Of a stretch of 64,000 bases of DNA, positions 10,321-21,666 are shown one piece after another. The position numbers were made by a program, and so were the translations under genes. The notes beneath the pieces were generated by a model. That model saw only the letters and a program-made list of their open reading frames with translations. It was not told the DNA's origin and did no database searches. Source of the DNA: Rhodeus uyekii (taxonomy: Eukaryota; Chordata; Actinopteri; Cypriniformes; Acheilognathidae); the NCBI GenBank assembly GCA_037043235.1, contig JAWRVZ010000095.1:124001-188000 (forward strand), read 5' to 3'. Every line of letters starts with the position of its first letter. Position 1 is the stretch's first letter.

Positions 10321-11282
10321 TTATACATGATTTACAGCGGTTTTACCTCGTTTTGTTAACATTAATAGTGATCACTATTGTTCACGTAGTAAAATATATA
10401 CGTACAATACAGCATGTAGATAATGGCCCTCAAGGTAAGAAAGAAGTGACGAAATTATCCCTGTAAGCAGTAAAACCCTCCTCTCGTCTCCATCACGCCA
10501 GCTAAAGCTAAAGCTAAAGTGCGCGTTACAGTTAATTGTCAAGTATTTTTAGTTTAATTGCCAATTATTAACTAGTATTAATATGAGATGTTAATGGTTA
10601 TAATTTTAACTGCAATTAATAAGGTAAAACAAAACAAAAAATATTTAAAATTGCCATTTATGGTCATATGGAATGAATCGAGTGATTTTTATTACATTCT
10701 TACTCTTATTCTTTCTATATTTCATGTTTCGAGCTAGCTCTTGGAACGAATTAAACTCGTAAACCGAGGTATTTCTGTATCATAAAATGTCAAAATCTAC
10801 ATGAAGCACAATCGCTACTCATCATCGGTGCTAACTATTACAGTTTTCATTACAAAACCGTCAAGAAGCATGTGTTCACTATACATTTTCATCTTAAATT
10901 TTCACCCACAAATCATGGGATTTTGTCAAGGTGTTAACGATCAGTCTAGTTGCTAGAAATATATAAATCCTCCGGTGAACCGAGTAGGCAATGCTTCATG
11001 ATGGCTAAATATGGGATTCCTCTCTCATTTACATGCCGATCAGCATTCATGAAGAGATTTGCATTGACTATATATGGTTAAAAATGGGCGTGTACATGAC
11101 GGGATATGAGGCTGCTTCATGTACGCACATCTGCAGGTGATCTGTGATTTATAAAGGGAACATTGCTTACGTGTGTGTACGAACGGTTTTATAAATCGGA
11201 ATTTGGCTTTGGCCATTTTAAGCTTTTGGGTGCACGTAAACTTTTGGTAGGAATCCTACACACAGTTTTATAAATGAGACCC
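10321..11282. mobile_element. PIF/Harbinger element, right arm (unit 0)
   Basis: The AT-rich arm has no recognisable coding sequence. It ends at 11282 with TTTATAAATGAGACCC, the inverted partner of the start at 316, followed by a CAG target duplicate at 11283-11285. The last 200 bp ('tatatatggtt', 'tttgggtgcacgtaaacttt', 'ggaatcctacacacag') match the right end of the copy at 52599-54705. The left limit near 10320 is where the Rex1 sequence stops. Confidence 0.55.
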
Positions 11283-12466
11283 CAGGACTGTTTTGAATAC
11301 ACTGACTGGCACATGTTTAGGGAAGAGAAAACTGATGGCGACTCCACCAACTTGGAGAAATATGGGACATCAGTGACCAGTTATATTAGCAAGTCCATTG
11401 ATGATGTCACCACCTCCACCACACACTCAAACCTGAAGCCGTGGATGACTGCAGAAGTGCGTGCGCTACTGAGAACCCGAGAATCCTCATTCAGGGCAGG
11501 CGACAAAGTGGGCCTAAGAACAGCGAGGGCCAAACTGTCCCGGGCCATTAGACAAGCAAAGCGTGTACACACTCAGAGAATCCACAGCCACTTCACGACC
11601 AGCAGAGACACGCGACACACGTGGAAGGGCATCCAGAGTATCACCAGCTACAGGTCAACTCCACCTTCTTGCGACAGTGATGTCTCCCTCCCAGATGTGA
11701 GGACGACTTCTATGCTCGGTTTGAGGCACAAAACGGTGTAAAGGCGAGGAAGACCACTCCATTCCCCAATGATCAGGTGCTGTGTCTAACCACAGCTCAT
11801 GTAAGGAAGACCCTTCACAGTGTTAACCTGTGGAAGGCGGCTGGATCTGACAACATTCCCGTTAGGGTGCTCAGAGGATGTGCAAACCAACTGGCAGATA
11901 TTTTCACAAACATCTTCAACATCTCTCTGAGCAGCACCGTAGTTCCAACATTCTTCAAGACCATCACCATCGTCCCTGTGCCAAAGAAGTCCCCTGTGTC
12001 CTGCCTCAATGATTACCGTCCCGTCGCACTTACACCTGTCATCATGAAGTGCTTCAAGAGGCTTGTCTTGAGGCACATTAAGACCCTGCTGCCCCTGTCA
12101 CTAGACCCCCTTCAATTTGCTTCCCGCCCCAACCGCTCAGATGACGCCATCAATACCACCCTCCATCTGGCCCTCACCCACTTGGACAAGAAAAATGTTC
12201 AAACATTGATTTCTAGTTCAGCATTCAACACCATCATTCCTCAGCACCTGACTGATAAGTTGAACCTGCTGGGCCTGAACACCTCCCTCTGCAACTTGAT
12301 CCAGGACTTCCTGACTGGGAGACCTCAGTCAGTCTGGATCGGGAAAAGCATCTCCAGCACCCCACACTGAGCACTGTGGCCCCTCAGGGGTGTGTGCACA
12401 GTCCACTGCTGTTCAATCTGCTGACTCATGACTGTGTAGCAATGCACAGCTCGAACCACATCATTA
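11283..12466 (+). pseudogene. Rex1-type LINE fragment (endonuclease end to RT), broken, unit 0
   Basis: The plus-strand coding remains begin at the end of the endonuclease (DCFEYTDWHMFREE), continue through the linker (KPWMTAEVRALLRTRE) to the RT motifs KAAGSDNIPVRVLRG, NDYRPVALTPVIMKCF and SAFNTIIPQHL, and stop just before the FADD box. Frame changes occur near 11742 and 12370, and codons before SAFNTII are missing. At 12464 the sequence is cut at a TTAA by a piggyBac-like end. The homologous fragment at 54706-57497 has the same left junction with a Harbinger end and is uninterrupted at that TTAA. Confidence 0.75.
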
Positions 12467-13017
12467 ACCCTTTTGCACGCAAGTTCTAAATATTCTCTCT
12501 GACCCCCCAACGTGAGTTTTTTTAGGCGACCGTTATTTTAGAATGTTTACCTTATTGTTTACATGGCGACGCGTCATGCTTGTCCTCATTGGCGCTATAT
12601 GACATGTACATCGCATTTATTTAAGTGTATGTCTTATTTATTCAAAATATTTACACACTTGTTGGCTATGTTATCAACTACCTGATATTTCGATACTCAA
12701 ATATGTGTAAGTGAATGTGTTTTTGTCGTTTAAAAACTTTTATAATGATCATGTTAGCTGATCTATGATGCGCGAAGGGCGCCGGCAATTTTTTTTGAGA
12801 ATCTGATTTATAATGCAAATTCAGTCGCTTCTTCCGAAAAACATGGCAGTAAGTTACCAGTGAAGTGAGCGAAGAATACAGTGAACTTTATTGTTATCTA
12901 TGCAATTTTGTATCTGATTTATCTGATCAATTTATAATTGAACAATTGCTATTTCTGCTTTTATGGACGTCAGTATGTATTTTTTCAAACTATAGATGTA
13001 TTATTTTGTGAGTACTT
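12464..13017. mobile_element. piggyBac-like transposon end at a TTAA site
   Basis: The Rex1 sequence stops at 'catcaTTAA' and continues with CCCTTTTGCACGCAAG, the kind of end expected of a piggyBac element inserted at TTAA. The Rex1 copy at 56942 shows the unoccupied site ('catcattaagtttgcc'). No second terminus is found before the L2-type LINE tail at 13018, so only one end (about 550 bp) remains or the rest was lost. No transposase frame is visible. Confidence 0.45.
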
Positions 13018-13897
13018 ATCAAGTCAAGTCACCTTTATTTATATAGCTTTTTTTACAATGTAGATTGTTTCAAAGCAGCTTTACAGTGGTCACATGAAAA
13101 ACAATATAAACAAAGTTTATTTGGCTGAACAGCAGCCTTAAAAGAGCAGGCGAATTAATACAATTTATGAATTTTAAGTGTTAAGTTTCCCCAACTGAGC
13201 AAGCCATAGGCGACAGCGGCAAGGAAACAAAACTCCGGCAGGTGACGTAATGAATGAAGAACAGAATGGAGAAAAAACCTTGGGAGAAACCAGGCTCAGT
13301 CGGGGGACCAGTTCTCCTCTGGCCAACAGCCAAACAGTGCATGATTATTATATTGACAACAATTCAAGTCCAATATGAAGTCCAAATGGTCCGATTGGAG
13401 ATGGGTTCATGATCGTCACAGGGGAGGGTCTAGTAGAGTCACGGTCTCCGCAGACACTTCAGGGCAGTGCTGTGCTCGTGTCCAGGTGCAGGTCCTTCAT
13501 CTGATCTGGATACGGCCCGGATCCGGCTGACCACGGTAACCTCGGAATAAACAGAGACCAATATCAGCGTATATGCCATTCTTCTTCTTGTATCGAGTAC
13601 ATCAGGTGTTATGGGAATGTTCCCGGTTCCGGCTGACCTAAATTATGCAGCCTAACAATCATTTTACTTACAAAAATGTAAGTATATTGTGTTATGTGTA
13701 TGCCAGGTTGAAGAGATGTGTTTTTGGTCTACATTTAAACTGACAGAGTGTGTCTGCTTCCCGATCTGTAATAGGAAGACTGTTCCAGAGTTTAGGAGCT
13801 AAATAGGAAAAGAATGGACCGCCAGCAGTTGACTTTGATATTCTAGGTATTATAAGCTGGTCAGTATTTTGAGATCGCAATAGACGTGAAGGACTAT
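13018..13897 (-). mobile_element. 5'-truncated L2-type LINE (same family as 1051-5960)
   Basis: It shares the family's 3' UTR, starting with 'aagtcaagtcacctttattt', and the last roughly 65 codons of ORF2 at 13692-13893 (PSRLLRSQNTDQLIIPRI … THLFNLAYT). It is truncated just upstream of that. It is flanked directly by the 3' tail of another LINE at 13898. Confidence 0.8.
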
Positions 13898-16478
13898 AGT
13901 TCAAGTTCAAGTTCGGTTTATTTATAGAGCGCATTTAAAAATGGCCAAAGGCCAACCAAAGTGCTGTACAACAGGTTGAAAGAAAAATATACATAAAGTA
14001 TAAAAGAAACAATAAAATAAGAAATAAAAATAGAAAACAAAACAAAACAGAAAGCAGCCAAAAAACAACAACTGAGAGGCAGAGGCAAAGAGACACAATC
14101 AGCCATACACACATCCACATATACACATATGTATATACAACATATATACATGCATAAACAACTGCACATTGTTGGAGTTTTTATTGCAGGAATAATAAGT
14201 ATCAAAATATAATTCAACTGTATGATTATACACCATTATTTGTATATGTATGATGATTATCAGCTGAGAAACTCATGATGTCTGCAAATTGACAGGATGC
14301 ATATGTCTTGCAAAAACTCAGGGCTCTGAATGTTGTACTCTATGAATGGTTCTAATTGTTGAATGCCTATATGAATACAGAGTGTTGAGCTCAGGCCAAA
14401 ATACAATGCATAGAGAGAAAAACTGTCACATGAGATGTGTTAAATGTCTAGAAAATAGAGTATATAATGGGGGTTTTCTTTGTGTCATGAGGAGATCTGC
14501 AGATCGACTCGGTTTTGTTTGGAAGAATAAAACCTAAATTCTGGCTTCAAAGACCTTCGAGAAGTGCTGTTTTTATAAAGAGAAAAACTACACCATCAAA
14601 TCCACAACAACATACACAAATACCCCAAATAATTTCATATTATACATCAAAAGCCAGAGAGAAAAAATGAGTTTTAAGGCACGATTTAAACTTGGATAAA
14701 CTGGAAGCCATTCTAACAGGGTCAGGAAGATTGTTCCATAGTGTGGGGCAAGCCACTTCAAAAGCTCGATTTCCTCTTTGTCTTTAGGCGGGTTCTGGGG
14801 ATCTTTATGAGTAGTTTTTCCTCCGATCTCAGTTCTCTCACGGGAGTGTAAGGGTGAAGAAGATCGGTCAGGTAGGAGGGAGCCAGATTATTTAGAGATT
14901 TGTAAACAAGTAGTAGAATTGTGTATTCAATTCTAAACTGGGTAGGCAGCCAGTGAAGAGATCTCAGGAGGGGCGTAATGTGATCGAATTTATTACACCT
15001 CTTAAGAAATCTAGCTGCAGCATTTTGAACTATTTGTAACCTAGAAATTTGCGCCTTAGATATCCCGTAATAAAGGGAATTGCAGTTGTCCAGTCGCGAT
15101 GTAATGAAGGCATGGATAGCAGTCTCTAAAGAACCCTCGAAAAGGAAGGATTTAATTTTAGAGAGAGAGCGAAGATGGAAGAAAATAGAACCAACAACAA
15201 TGCTTATTTGCTTGTCAAATTTTAAACAGTTGTCAAAAACCACTCCCAGATTCCTCACGTTGGGAGAGATAAATGAACTTAATGACTCAAGATCAATAGG
15301 ATTTTGTGTTCTGGAGTCAGAAGGGTTGAAGACAATTACTTCCGTTTTATCTGAGTTTAGGGAAGTTATTGGAAAGCCATGATTTAACATCGTCCAGGCA
15401 TGCTAATAGAGTATGGAGAGCAGATTTTTCTTTTCTTGTTATAGGCAGATAGATTTGCATGTCATCTGCGTAGCAGTGGAAGGAAACGTTATGTTTGCTA
15501 AAGATAGAGCCCAAAGGAAGCAAATAAAGAGAGAAAAGGGTAGGAGCTAGAATGGAGCCCTGAGGAACACCGCAGCTTTGATTGCTTGAATCGGAAGTGA
15601 AGTTACCAACTTTAACTGAGAAGCTTCGATTGGTTAAAAAAGATTTAAACCAACTGAAGACCTCCCCCTGTAGCCCGATGCAGGATTCCAGGCGAGAGAC
15701 AAGAATCTCGTGATCTACAGTATCAAAGGCTGAGGACAGATCAAGCATAAAGGCGATTCTAAAATAACAGAATCGCCTGAATCAGTAGCCATTAGGATGA
15801 CATTGAGGACTTTGAAAAGGGCAGTTTCGGTACTGTGCATGGTTTGGAAACCAGACTGAAATTTCTCGTAGATGTGATTATTACTAAAAAGGATTGGAGC
15901 TGTAAAAACACAATTTTTTCCATTACCTTAGAAACAAAAGGTAAAAAAGATATAGGCTGGACATTTGCTAAGACAGAAACATCCAGTGAGGGTTTCTTTA
16001 GAACTTGAGTGACCATGGCCATTTTTAAGCTGTCTGGGACAGACCCTGAATGCAGACATTTGTTTAACAGGGACAATCCAATGATCCAAAACAGAGTCCC
16101 AATCCAATGATGTCGATCAATTGTTTCAAATAACAAGGGTGTATAGTATCAAAGGGACAAAGGGTAGGTTTAAGTTTTATAATAACTTCCTTGACTGATT
16201 GTAGGGAGACAGAGTTAAACGTAGTCCAAAAGGCAGGTGGGTTTCCAGGCGTCAAGATTTCGTGATCAGCTGCTTGTATCTGGGCCCTCAGACTCATTGC
16301 TTTGTCACTGAAATGTCTCAAGAAATCTTCACAAAGTGTAGAAGTAGGATTTTGAAAAGTACTTACAGGGGGATTTAACACTGAGTTTATAACCGAAAAG
16401 AGAATTTTAGGAGTGTGGTGGTGTTTATCAATCAAATCTGAGAAGTAGAGAGACTTGGCTCTCTTTACAGCACACTGA
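13898..16478 (-). pseudogene. L2-type LINE, second subfamily, 5'-truncated and frameshifted
   Basis: The minus-strand element has a 3' tail of 'ttcaagttcaag' units at 13898 and coding remains from 14758 to about 16478. Reverse transcriptase motifs are recognisable in several frames: LDLSSAFDTVDHEIL, CGVPQGSILAPTLFSLYL, CYADDMQIYLPI, VRNLGVVFD, SRLDNCNSLYYG and LHWLPTQFRIEY. Frame changes near 15360, 15760 and 16100 and the lack of any endonuclease make it dead. Its 5' break near 16478 (frame …CAVKRAKSLYFSDLIDKH…) lies inside the ORF2 end of the next LINE, so it may have inserted there. A solo LTR-like insertion sits at 14163-14604. Confidence 0.7.
14163..14604 (+). mobile_element. Solo LTR-like insertion (442 bp)
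   Basis: The block interrupts the LINE 3' UTR. It begins TGCACATTG and ends AAATCCA, and is flanked by 'caac' on both sides (14159-14162 and 14605-14608), consistent with a 4-bp target duplication. Inside are a TATA-like 'gtatataatgg' near 14460 and a polyadenylation signal AATAAA near 14527, in the order expected for an LTR on the plus strand. No internal retroviral sequence is present. The short duplication makes this tentative. Confidence 0.5.
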
Positions 16479-19336
16479 TACAGACTCTCCTTGCTTTGAG
16501 TGAACCCTGGGTAATACTAAGTGACTTGATCCTGATGATCTTAGTGATCTGTTAGGTTTATATTCTATGAGCATATCTGCAATGTATTGAGGTCCTAAGC
16601 CATTGAGTGATTTATAAACAAGTAACAGTACTTTAAAATCAATTCTAAATGTAATTGGAAGCATGTGCAAGGACCTAAGGACTGGTGTGATGTGTTCATA
16701 TTTTCTGGTTCTGCTCAGAATCCTGGCAGCAGAGTTCTGTACGAGCTGCAGCTGTCTTATGGTCTTTTTGGGAAGGCCAGTGAGGAGCCCATTACAATAA
16801 TCCACCCTGTTGGTGATGAAAGCATGAACAAGTTTCTCTAAGTCTTGATTGGAGACAAAGCATCTAATTCTTGCAATATTTTTGAGATGATAATATGCTG
16901 ATTTAGTTATTGTTTTTACATGGCTACTGAAACTCAGGTCTGACTCCAAAATCACACCAAGATTCCTGACCTGATTTTTAGTTGTTTGACCCCTAGAGTG
17001 AAGGTATGCGTTCACTTTGAGAACTTTATCTTTGTTTCCAAATGCAATGACTTCAGTTTTGTCTTTATTTAACTGAAGGAAGTTTAGGCACATCCAGTTT
17101 TTAATTTCGTCAATGCATTGACACAGGGAGTCAATGGGGCTGTAATCATTAGGTGATAACGCGAGGTAAATCTGGGTGTCATCTGCATAGCTGTGATATG
17201 CAATTTGGTTATTTCTCATTATTTGGCTCAGTGGCAGCATATATGTTGAACAGGAGGGGTGCAGGTATTGAACCTTGAGGGACTCCGCATGTCATGGATG
17301 TCCACTCAGACTTATGGTCACCGATACTCCCATAATAACCTCTCCCTTCTAAGTATGACCTGAACCATCTCAGAAAGCCCAACCCAGTTTTCCAGCCTGT
17401 CAAGGAGAATGTTGTGATCTACAGTGTCAAATGCAGCACTGAGGTCGAGTAAAACCAGCACTGATAATTTACCTGAATCTGAGTTAAGATGAATATCATT
17501 TATTATCTTTATGAGTGCTGTTTCTGTGCTGTGATGTGGTCGGAAACCAGATTGAAAGTTGTCAAAGTATCCATTCAAGCTTAAGAACTTGTTCAGCTGA
17601 TTGAAAACAACTTTTTCAATGATCTTGCCTATGAAAGGAAGATTTGAGATTGGTCTGTAATTGCTCAATATGATGTTGTCCAGATTGCTCTTCAGAAGGG
17701 GCTTAACAACTGCAGTTTTTAGGGAATTTGGAAAATTCCCAGAAAGAAGTGAGGCATTTACCACTTCTAGGATATCTGCTTTTAAACAGTTAAACACGCT
17801 TTTGAAAAAAGATGTGGGAAGTATGTCAAGGGTGCAGGTTGATGTTTTAAGGTGCTGTACTGTTTCTTCCAAAATTTTACCATCAATTGCTTCGAAAACA
17901 GACATAATAGCTACTTTCTGAGGTTGTGGTCTGATCTGTTTTACCCCAGTGCAGCTCAAGGATGTGCTGATCGCCTTTCTGATATTATTTATTTTCTCAG
18001 AGAAGGAAGAAAACTCGCAGCATTTGCTGTCTGAGAGCATTTCACTGGGAATCTTCCTTGGGGGATTTGTTAGTCTCTCTACAGTAGCAAAAAGAGTGCG
18101 GGTGTTTAAGTTTCTATTTATAATATTTGAGAAGGTCTGTCTAGCTTTGCCTAGTTCCACATTGAGAGCATGAAGGTTATCTTTATAGATGTTATAGTGG
18201 ATTTCAAGATTTGTCTTTCGCCACCTGCGCTCAGCTTTTCTGCATTGTCTTTTCATATTTTGCACTGCTGTTGAATTTCTCCAGGGTGCTTTTTGTCTGC
18301 CACTCTTCTTCCTGACTTTCACAGGAGCAATGTTATCAATAACATTCTGAACTTTTGAGTTAAAAGAATCGAGAAGAAAATCAACAGAGTCTGCAGATAT
18401 GCTTGGTGTTAAAGATATAGCCTTCATAAACAGAACACTAGTATTCTCATTTAAGCATCGCTTTTTGACCGAGATGGATCTAGCTTCAAGAGAGATCAAT
18501 ATATCAAAGAAAATACAGAAATGATCTGATAGAGCTACATCCTTAATGACAATGGATGAGATGTTTAGACCCTTACTGATAATTAAATCTAGTGTATGTC
18601 CTCGATTGTGTGTGGGTCTATGTACATGCTGAGTCAGATCAAAAGTATTCAAAACTGTTAGAATTTCTTTTGCCATTTTGGATTCTGCATTTTCTATGTG
18701 GATGTTAAAGTCCCCAGTAATAGCAAGACAGTCAAACTCTGAGGAAGATGCTGATAACAGTTCTGTAAAGTCCTCCACAAAGGCTGGAGAGTATTTTGGA
18801 GGCCTGTAAATGACTAAAAGTAGAATGCGAGGAGCACCTTTTAACACAATACCCAAGTATTCAAAAGACAAGTAATCACCAAATGACACTTGCTTGCATT
18901 GATAGACATCTTAAAATAGAGCGGCGTCACCTCCACCTCTCCTAACAGCTCTGCAGACACTCATAAAAGTAAAGTTAGGAGGGGATGTTTCATTCAGGGT
19001 TGTTGAACTGCAACTGTCTTAAAGCCATGTTTCATTTAGAAGCATAAAATCTAGATTGTTTGTGGTTATTAAATCATTGACTAGAAGTGATTTATTTTTA
19101 AGTAAACGGATGTTTAAAAGTGCTAACTTAACAGTCTTACTTTCTGTCTCTACAGTAATCTTAGTTTGACATGTAATAGGCAACAGATTAAATGGGTTTG
19201 CCAAACGGTTTGAGAAGGCCTTTGGCTTTCTATCACGTAATAAAACTGAAATAGAGAAAGCAACAGGCACACTGGGTTCCCGCTTGTTCTGTAAACATTT
19301 GACAAAGTCACTGTTATCATAGCGGGGACCCGACAC
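16479..19336 (-). pseudogene. LINE ORF2 (endonuclease-RT), several stops and frameshifts
   Basis: The endonuclease start (LALLNIRLLKNKSLLVND, LNETWL) is followed by an in-frame stop near 19018 and another near 18912; the sister copy at 45261-51290 has sense codons at both places. The main open part, 17318-18889, holds IYRPPKYSP, ITGDFNIHIENAE, SDHFCIFFDIL, NYRPISNLPFIGKIIEKVV, SGFRPHHSTETALIKI and LDLSAAFDTVDHNILL. Frame changes near 17375 and 17235 lead to CGVPQGSIPAPLLFN, YADDTQIYLAL and the C-terminal domain at 16490-17240. It cannot encode a working enzyme. Confidence 0.8.
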
Positions 19337-19339
19337 ACA

Positions 19340-20480
19340 TCACTGAGAGCTATTATCAGTTTTTTTTTTGGTTCACCTAGAACAGATGGAGGAGGGTGAG
19401 GGCCCTGGCGTTGTGGTAGGGGTCGAAGAGCTCTCGCAGGAGGAGGGGGAGGTCGAGCTGGGCCCACAGTCTTTGGTGGTTGTGGAGCTCGCCGCTTTTT
19501 TGTTGATGTCTGGGGGCTCGCAGCAAAAGAGTGGGCGAGTTTGGTTCCAGCATACACCAGTTCCTCCATTTTCTCAGAGAAACACAGCAGAGGGGATGCT
19601 GGGGAGAGGGATAGCGTATCCGGTGAGAGAGGCTGTTGCTCTGGTGTTACTGGAGGCTCTAATATGTTGTCCTGGCTTCCCTGGCTGTTTTCCCGAAAGT
19701 CGTCCTTGGCTGCTGAAACTTGGAGCAGTTCTAACACGTCACTGTCTATCGGTGAGCTCTCTGGGCAGGGCTCAGTCAGGATTGTGCCCGAGAACAGTGG
19801 TTGTTGTGGCTGCGTGGTGTTATCGCTGTCCTTGTGGGATGTGTCAGCCGCATGTCCATTCAGGTGCTGAAATGAAGTCCTGTGGTCAGCTGCACTCTGT
19901 CCAGGTGTGTTTGTGCCATTCAGATTAAGTGGATTTGCACACACTGCTGAAGGATGATGGAGGGAGAAGTAGATATTGTCCTTTAGCACTCTTCATGTGT
20001 GAACAACTGTCTCTGACTCCAGAACAGATTGAAGTTGTCGATGAAATTCAGTCCCTTTAAGTTGCAGGTTTTTTGCAGCCATGTATTAAGCCCAAGCAAA
20101 CGTGTAAATCTATTCGTTCCTCTTGCTGGGAGTGGTCCCCTGATGAACGACTGAACTTTTAGACTTCTGAGCATTTCAAAAAGTTCATTGAAATCCCTTT
20201 TAAGGAGTTCTGACTGCTCCTTCCGAATATCATTCTTTCCCACATGGATGATTAGTCGGTTTGCAGTTTTATATTTCATCAGAATGCTCTTAAGTTCCCT
20301 GTTTACATCGGAAACTGTTGCTAGTGGTAGGCAGCATGTAGTTGTATCCCTGCTGCTAATATTTCTGATAATAGTCACCCACTATCAGAGTCCTGGGCTC
20401 GGCTGCTCTAAGAGCTGAGTGTCGCTGTCTGCTCCACCTTGAGTGGCAGTTAGCATCGGTTTTAGCTGCTGGCTGATTTG
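19340..20480 (-). pseudogene. LINE ORF1 with proline-rich and esterase-like parts, broken
   Basis: The 5' part (19983-20400) keeps esterase-like motifs: an IHVGKNDIRKEQ block and GPLPARGTNRF. The 3' part (about 19340-19940) is a Ser/Pro-rich low-complexity region ending in a poly-proline tract (RPPPPPARALRPLPQRQ). The two parts lie in different frames, joined near 19985, and the N-terminus is lost at the truncation near 20487. The sister ORF1 at 50031-51205 keeps the N-terminus but lacks most of the esterase part. Confidence 0.65.
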
Positions 20481-20487
20481 ATTTGAT

Positions 20488-20703
20488 CTTTGATCTCAGA
20501 GATTAAAGGCTTTTTAGATTTGCAGAGTTTATAGGCACAGACAAGTTGTTAAACTATGTCCGTCTATTCACACTTTACATGTGTACAACAGTTGTACACT
20601 TGACAACTTTATGGTCAATTAAAAAAAATATCTGAAATTGGGCTAAAATTTCTAAGACATCTTGAACCTCTTCCATTTCTTTAAACCGCTTTAATTTCTC
20701 TAG
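20488..20703 (+). pseudogene. Remnant of carbonic anhydrase intron 5 (unit 1)
   Basis: The segment starts with 'ctcagagattaaaggc' and includes 'gtacaacagttgtaca', and matches intron 5 of the gene at 42347-44061 (43530-43770) up to the acceptor 'tttctctag' before exon 6. The LINE at 16479-20487 cuts it on the left, in antisense direction to the gene. Confidence 0.7.
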
Positions 20704-20994
20704 ATTGACCTCTTTGCTACGACTGTCTACATCAACGACACCAACTCTCTTCTAATGACCAACACTTTCCGGGATGTTCAGCCCCTCAATGGTAGGATTG
20801 TGATGTCACAGGTAGCAGGTACCAAAACTGCCGGCTTATTCGCTACACCAACTGGAACATCAACCAAACCTGCTGACCTACTCTCACCAACATCAAACTC
20901 AAAACCTACATCAACTGCAACAAACCCGTCCCAGGCTCCCGTCTGCTCTCTTCTGAGTCTTGTTCTCCTGTACTGCATCCTCTCTTTGTTCTAA
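20704..20994 (+). pseudogene. Orphan last exon of a carbonic anhydrase IV-like gene (unit 1)
   Basis: The 97-codon exon, with stop at 20992-20994, starts after an intact splice acceptor and matches exon 6 of the gene at 42347-44061 almost codon for codon: IDLFATTVYIN, NTFRDVQPLNGRIVMSQVAG, a Ser/Thr/Pro-rich stalk, then a hydrophobic tail (LLSLVLLYCILSLF) typical of GPI-anchor signals. Exons 1-5, with the whole zinc site, are absent from the preceding 8 kb, which is filled by LINEs. The exon itself has no disabling change. I infer a duplicate gene that lost its front half, perhaps by recombination between LINEs; a distant 5' part beyond position 1 cannot be excluded but would need a more than 20-kb intron. 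Confidence 0.8.
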
Positions 20995-21666
20995 AACTTG
21001 TCAATGAAAGAGGTACTTCAGCTGATGGCTTTAGTTCTAATGGCATAATATATTTTGGTTTTTAAAGATGTAAAAAAATAATGTAGTAGTTTGTTTAGGA
21101 TGAACTGTTTTTCATTCAGAAGTGTGGTCTCCCAGTTTGAGCACTGAACTTCTTGAACACTTTGTTTATCTGGTGCTGGTTTTGGAAAAATATGAGGTGA
21201 ATGTGTTTGTACCTTTTATCATAAATTCACTTAATATTTTGCCACATTGTCTGTTTTGCAGTTTGAAATGGCAACTAAGCAGTGAAGGACATTACACTGA
21301 GTTTAAACATTTGGCTTTAGGAAAAAGGTCATTGTTACACTGTATCTGGTGGGAACTGTGGGTTTTCACTGTAAAGCTAGGAGTTGTTTCTCACTTCCTG
21401 CCATAAAGGTGTCTGTCTAATATGTGAATGTTTGTCAACTCTTCAGTGCAGTATATAACACAAATGACTGGATATTATTCCCTTTTTAAATGTATGTCAT
21501 GTGGAAATGTTTATTAAATTTACTAATTGTATCATGGTCTGTCAAATCATTTAATTCCAGTTATCTGATCACAACTCAAGCTACTTACAATGCGTTAGAC
21601 GTAGACAAGTTTGTGCACAAAAAATTGATGCCTTTGCTCATGATTGACAGTACATTTAACACTAAG
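20995..21666 (+). other. 3' UTR and flank of the unit 1 carbonic anhydrase copy
   Basis: The segment is collinear with 44062-44681 downstream of the intact gene ('cttgtcaatgaaa', 'agaagtgtggtctcccagtt', 'tcatggtctgtcaaatcatt'). It ends at 'acactaag', where a BEL/Pao element has inserted; the flank resumes at 26203. No other gene is seen. Confidence 0.75.

Larger units (their letters stand above)
16479..20487 (-). mobile_element. L2-type LINE, third subfamily, in the unit 1 carbonic anhydrase intron
   Basis: The minus-strand LINE closely resembles the copy at 45261-51290, and its family is also present as a fragment at 36342-36755. The 5' end is truncated near 20487, where carbonic anhydrase intron sequence begins. 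The 3' end is lost where another LINE takes over near 16478. ORF1 (19340-20480) and ORF2 (16479-19336) are both recognisable and both broken. Confidence 0.75.

Noticed and set aside
19368..19928. Long plus-strand frame opposite the LINE ORF1
   Set aside because: It is the complement of the proline-rich part of ORF1 and recurs with it at 50042-50425; GC-rich codon bias explains it.
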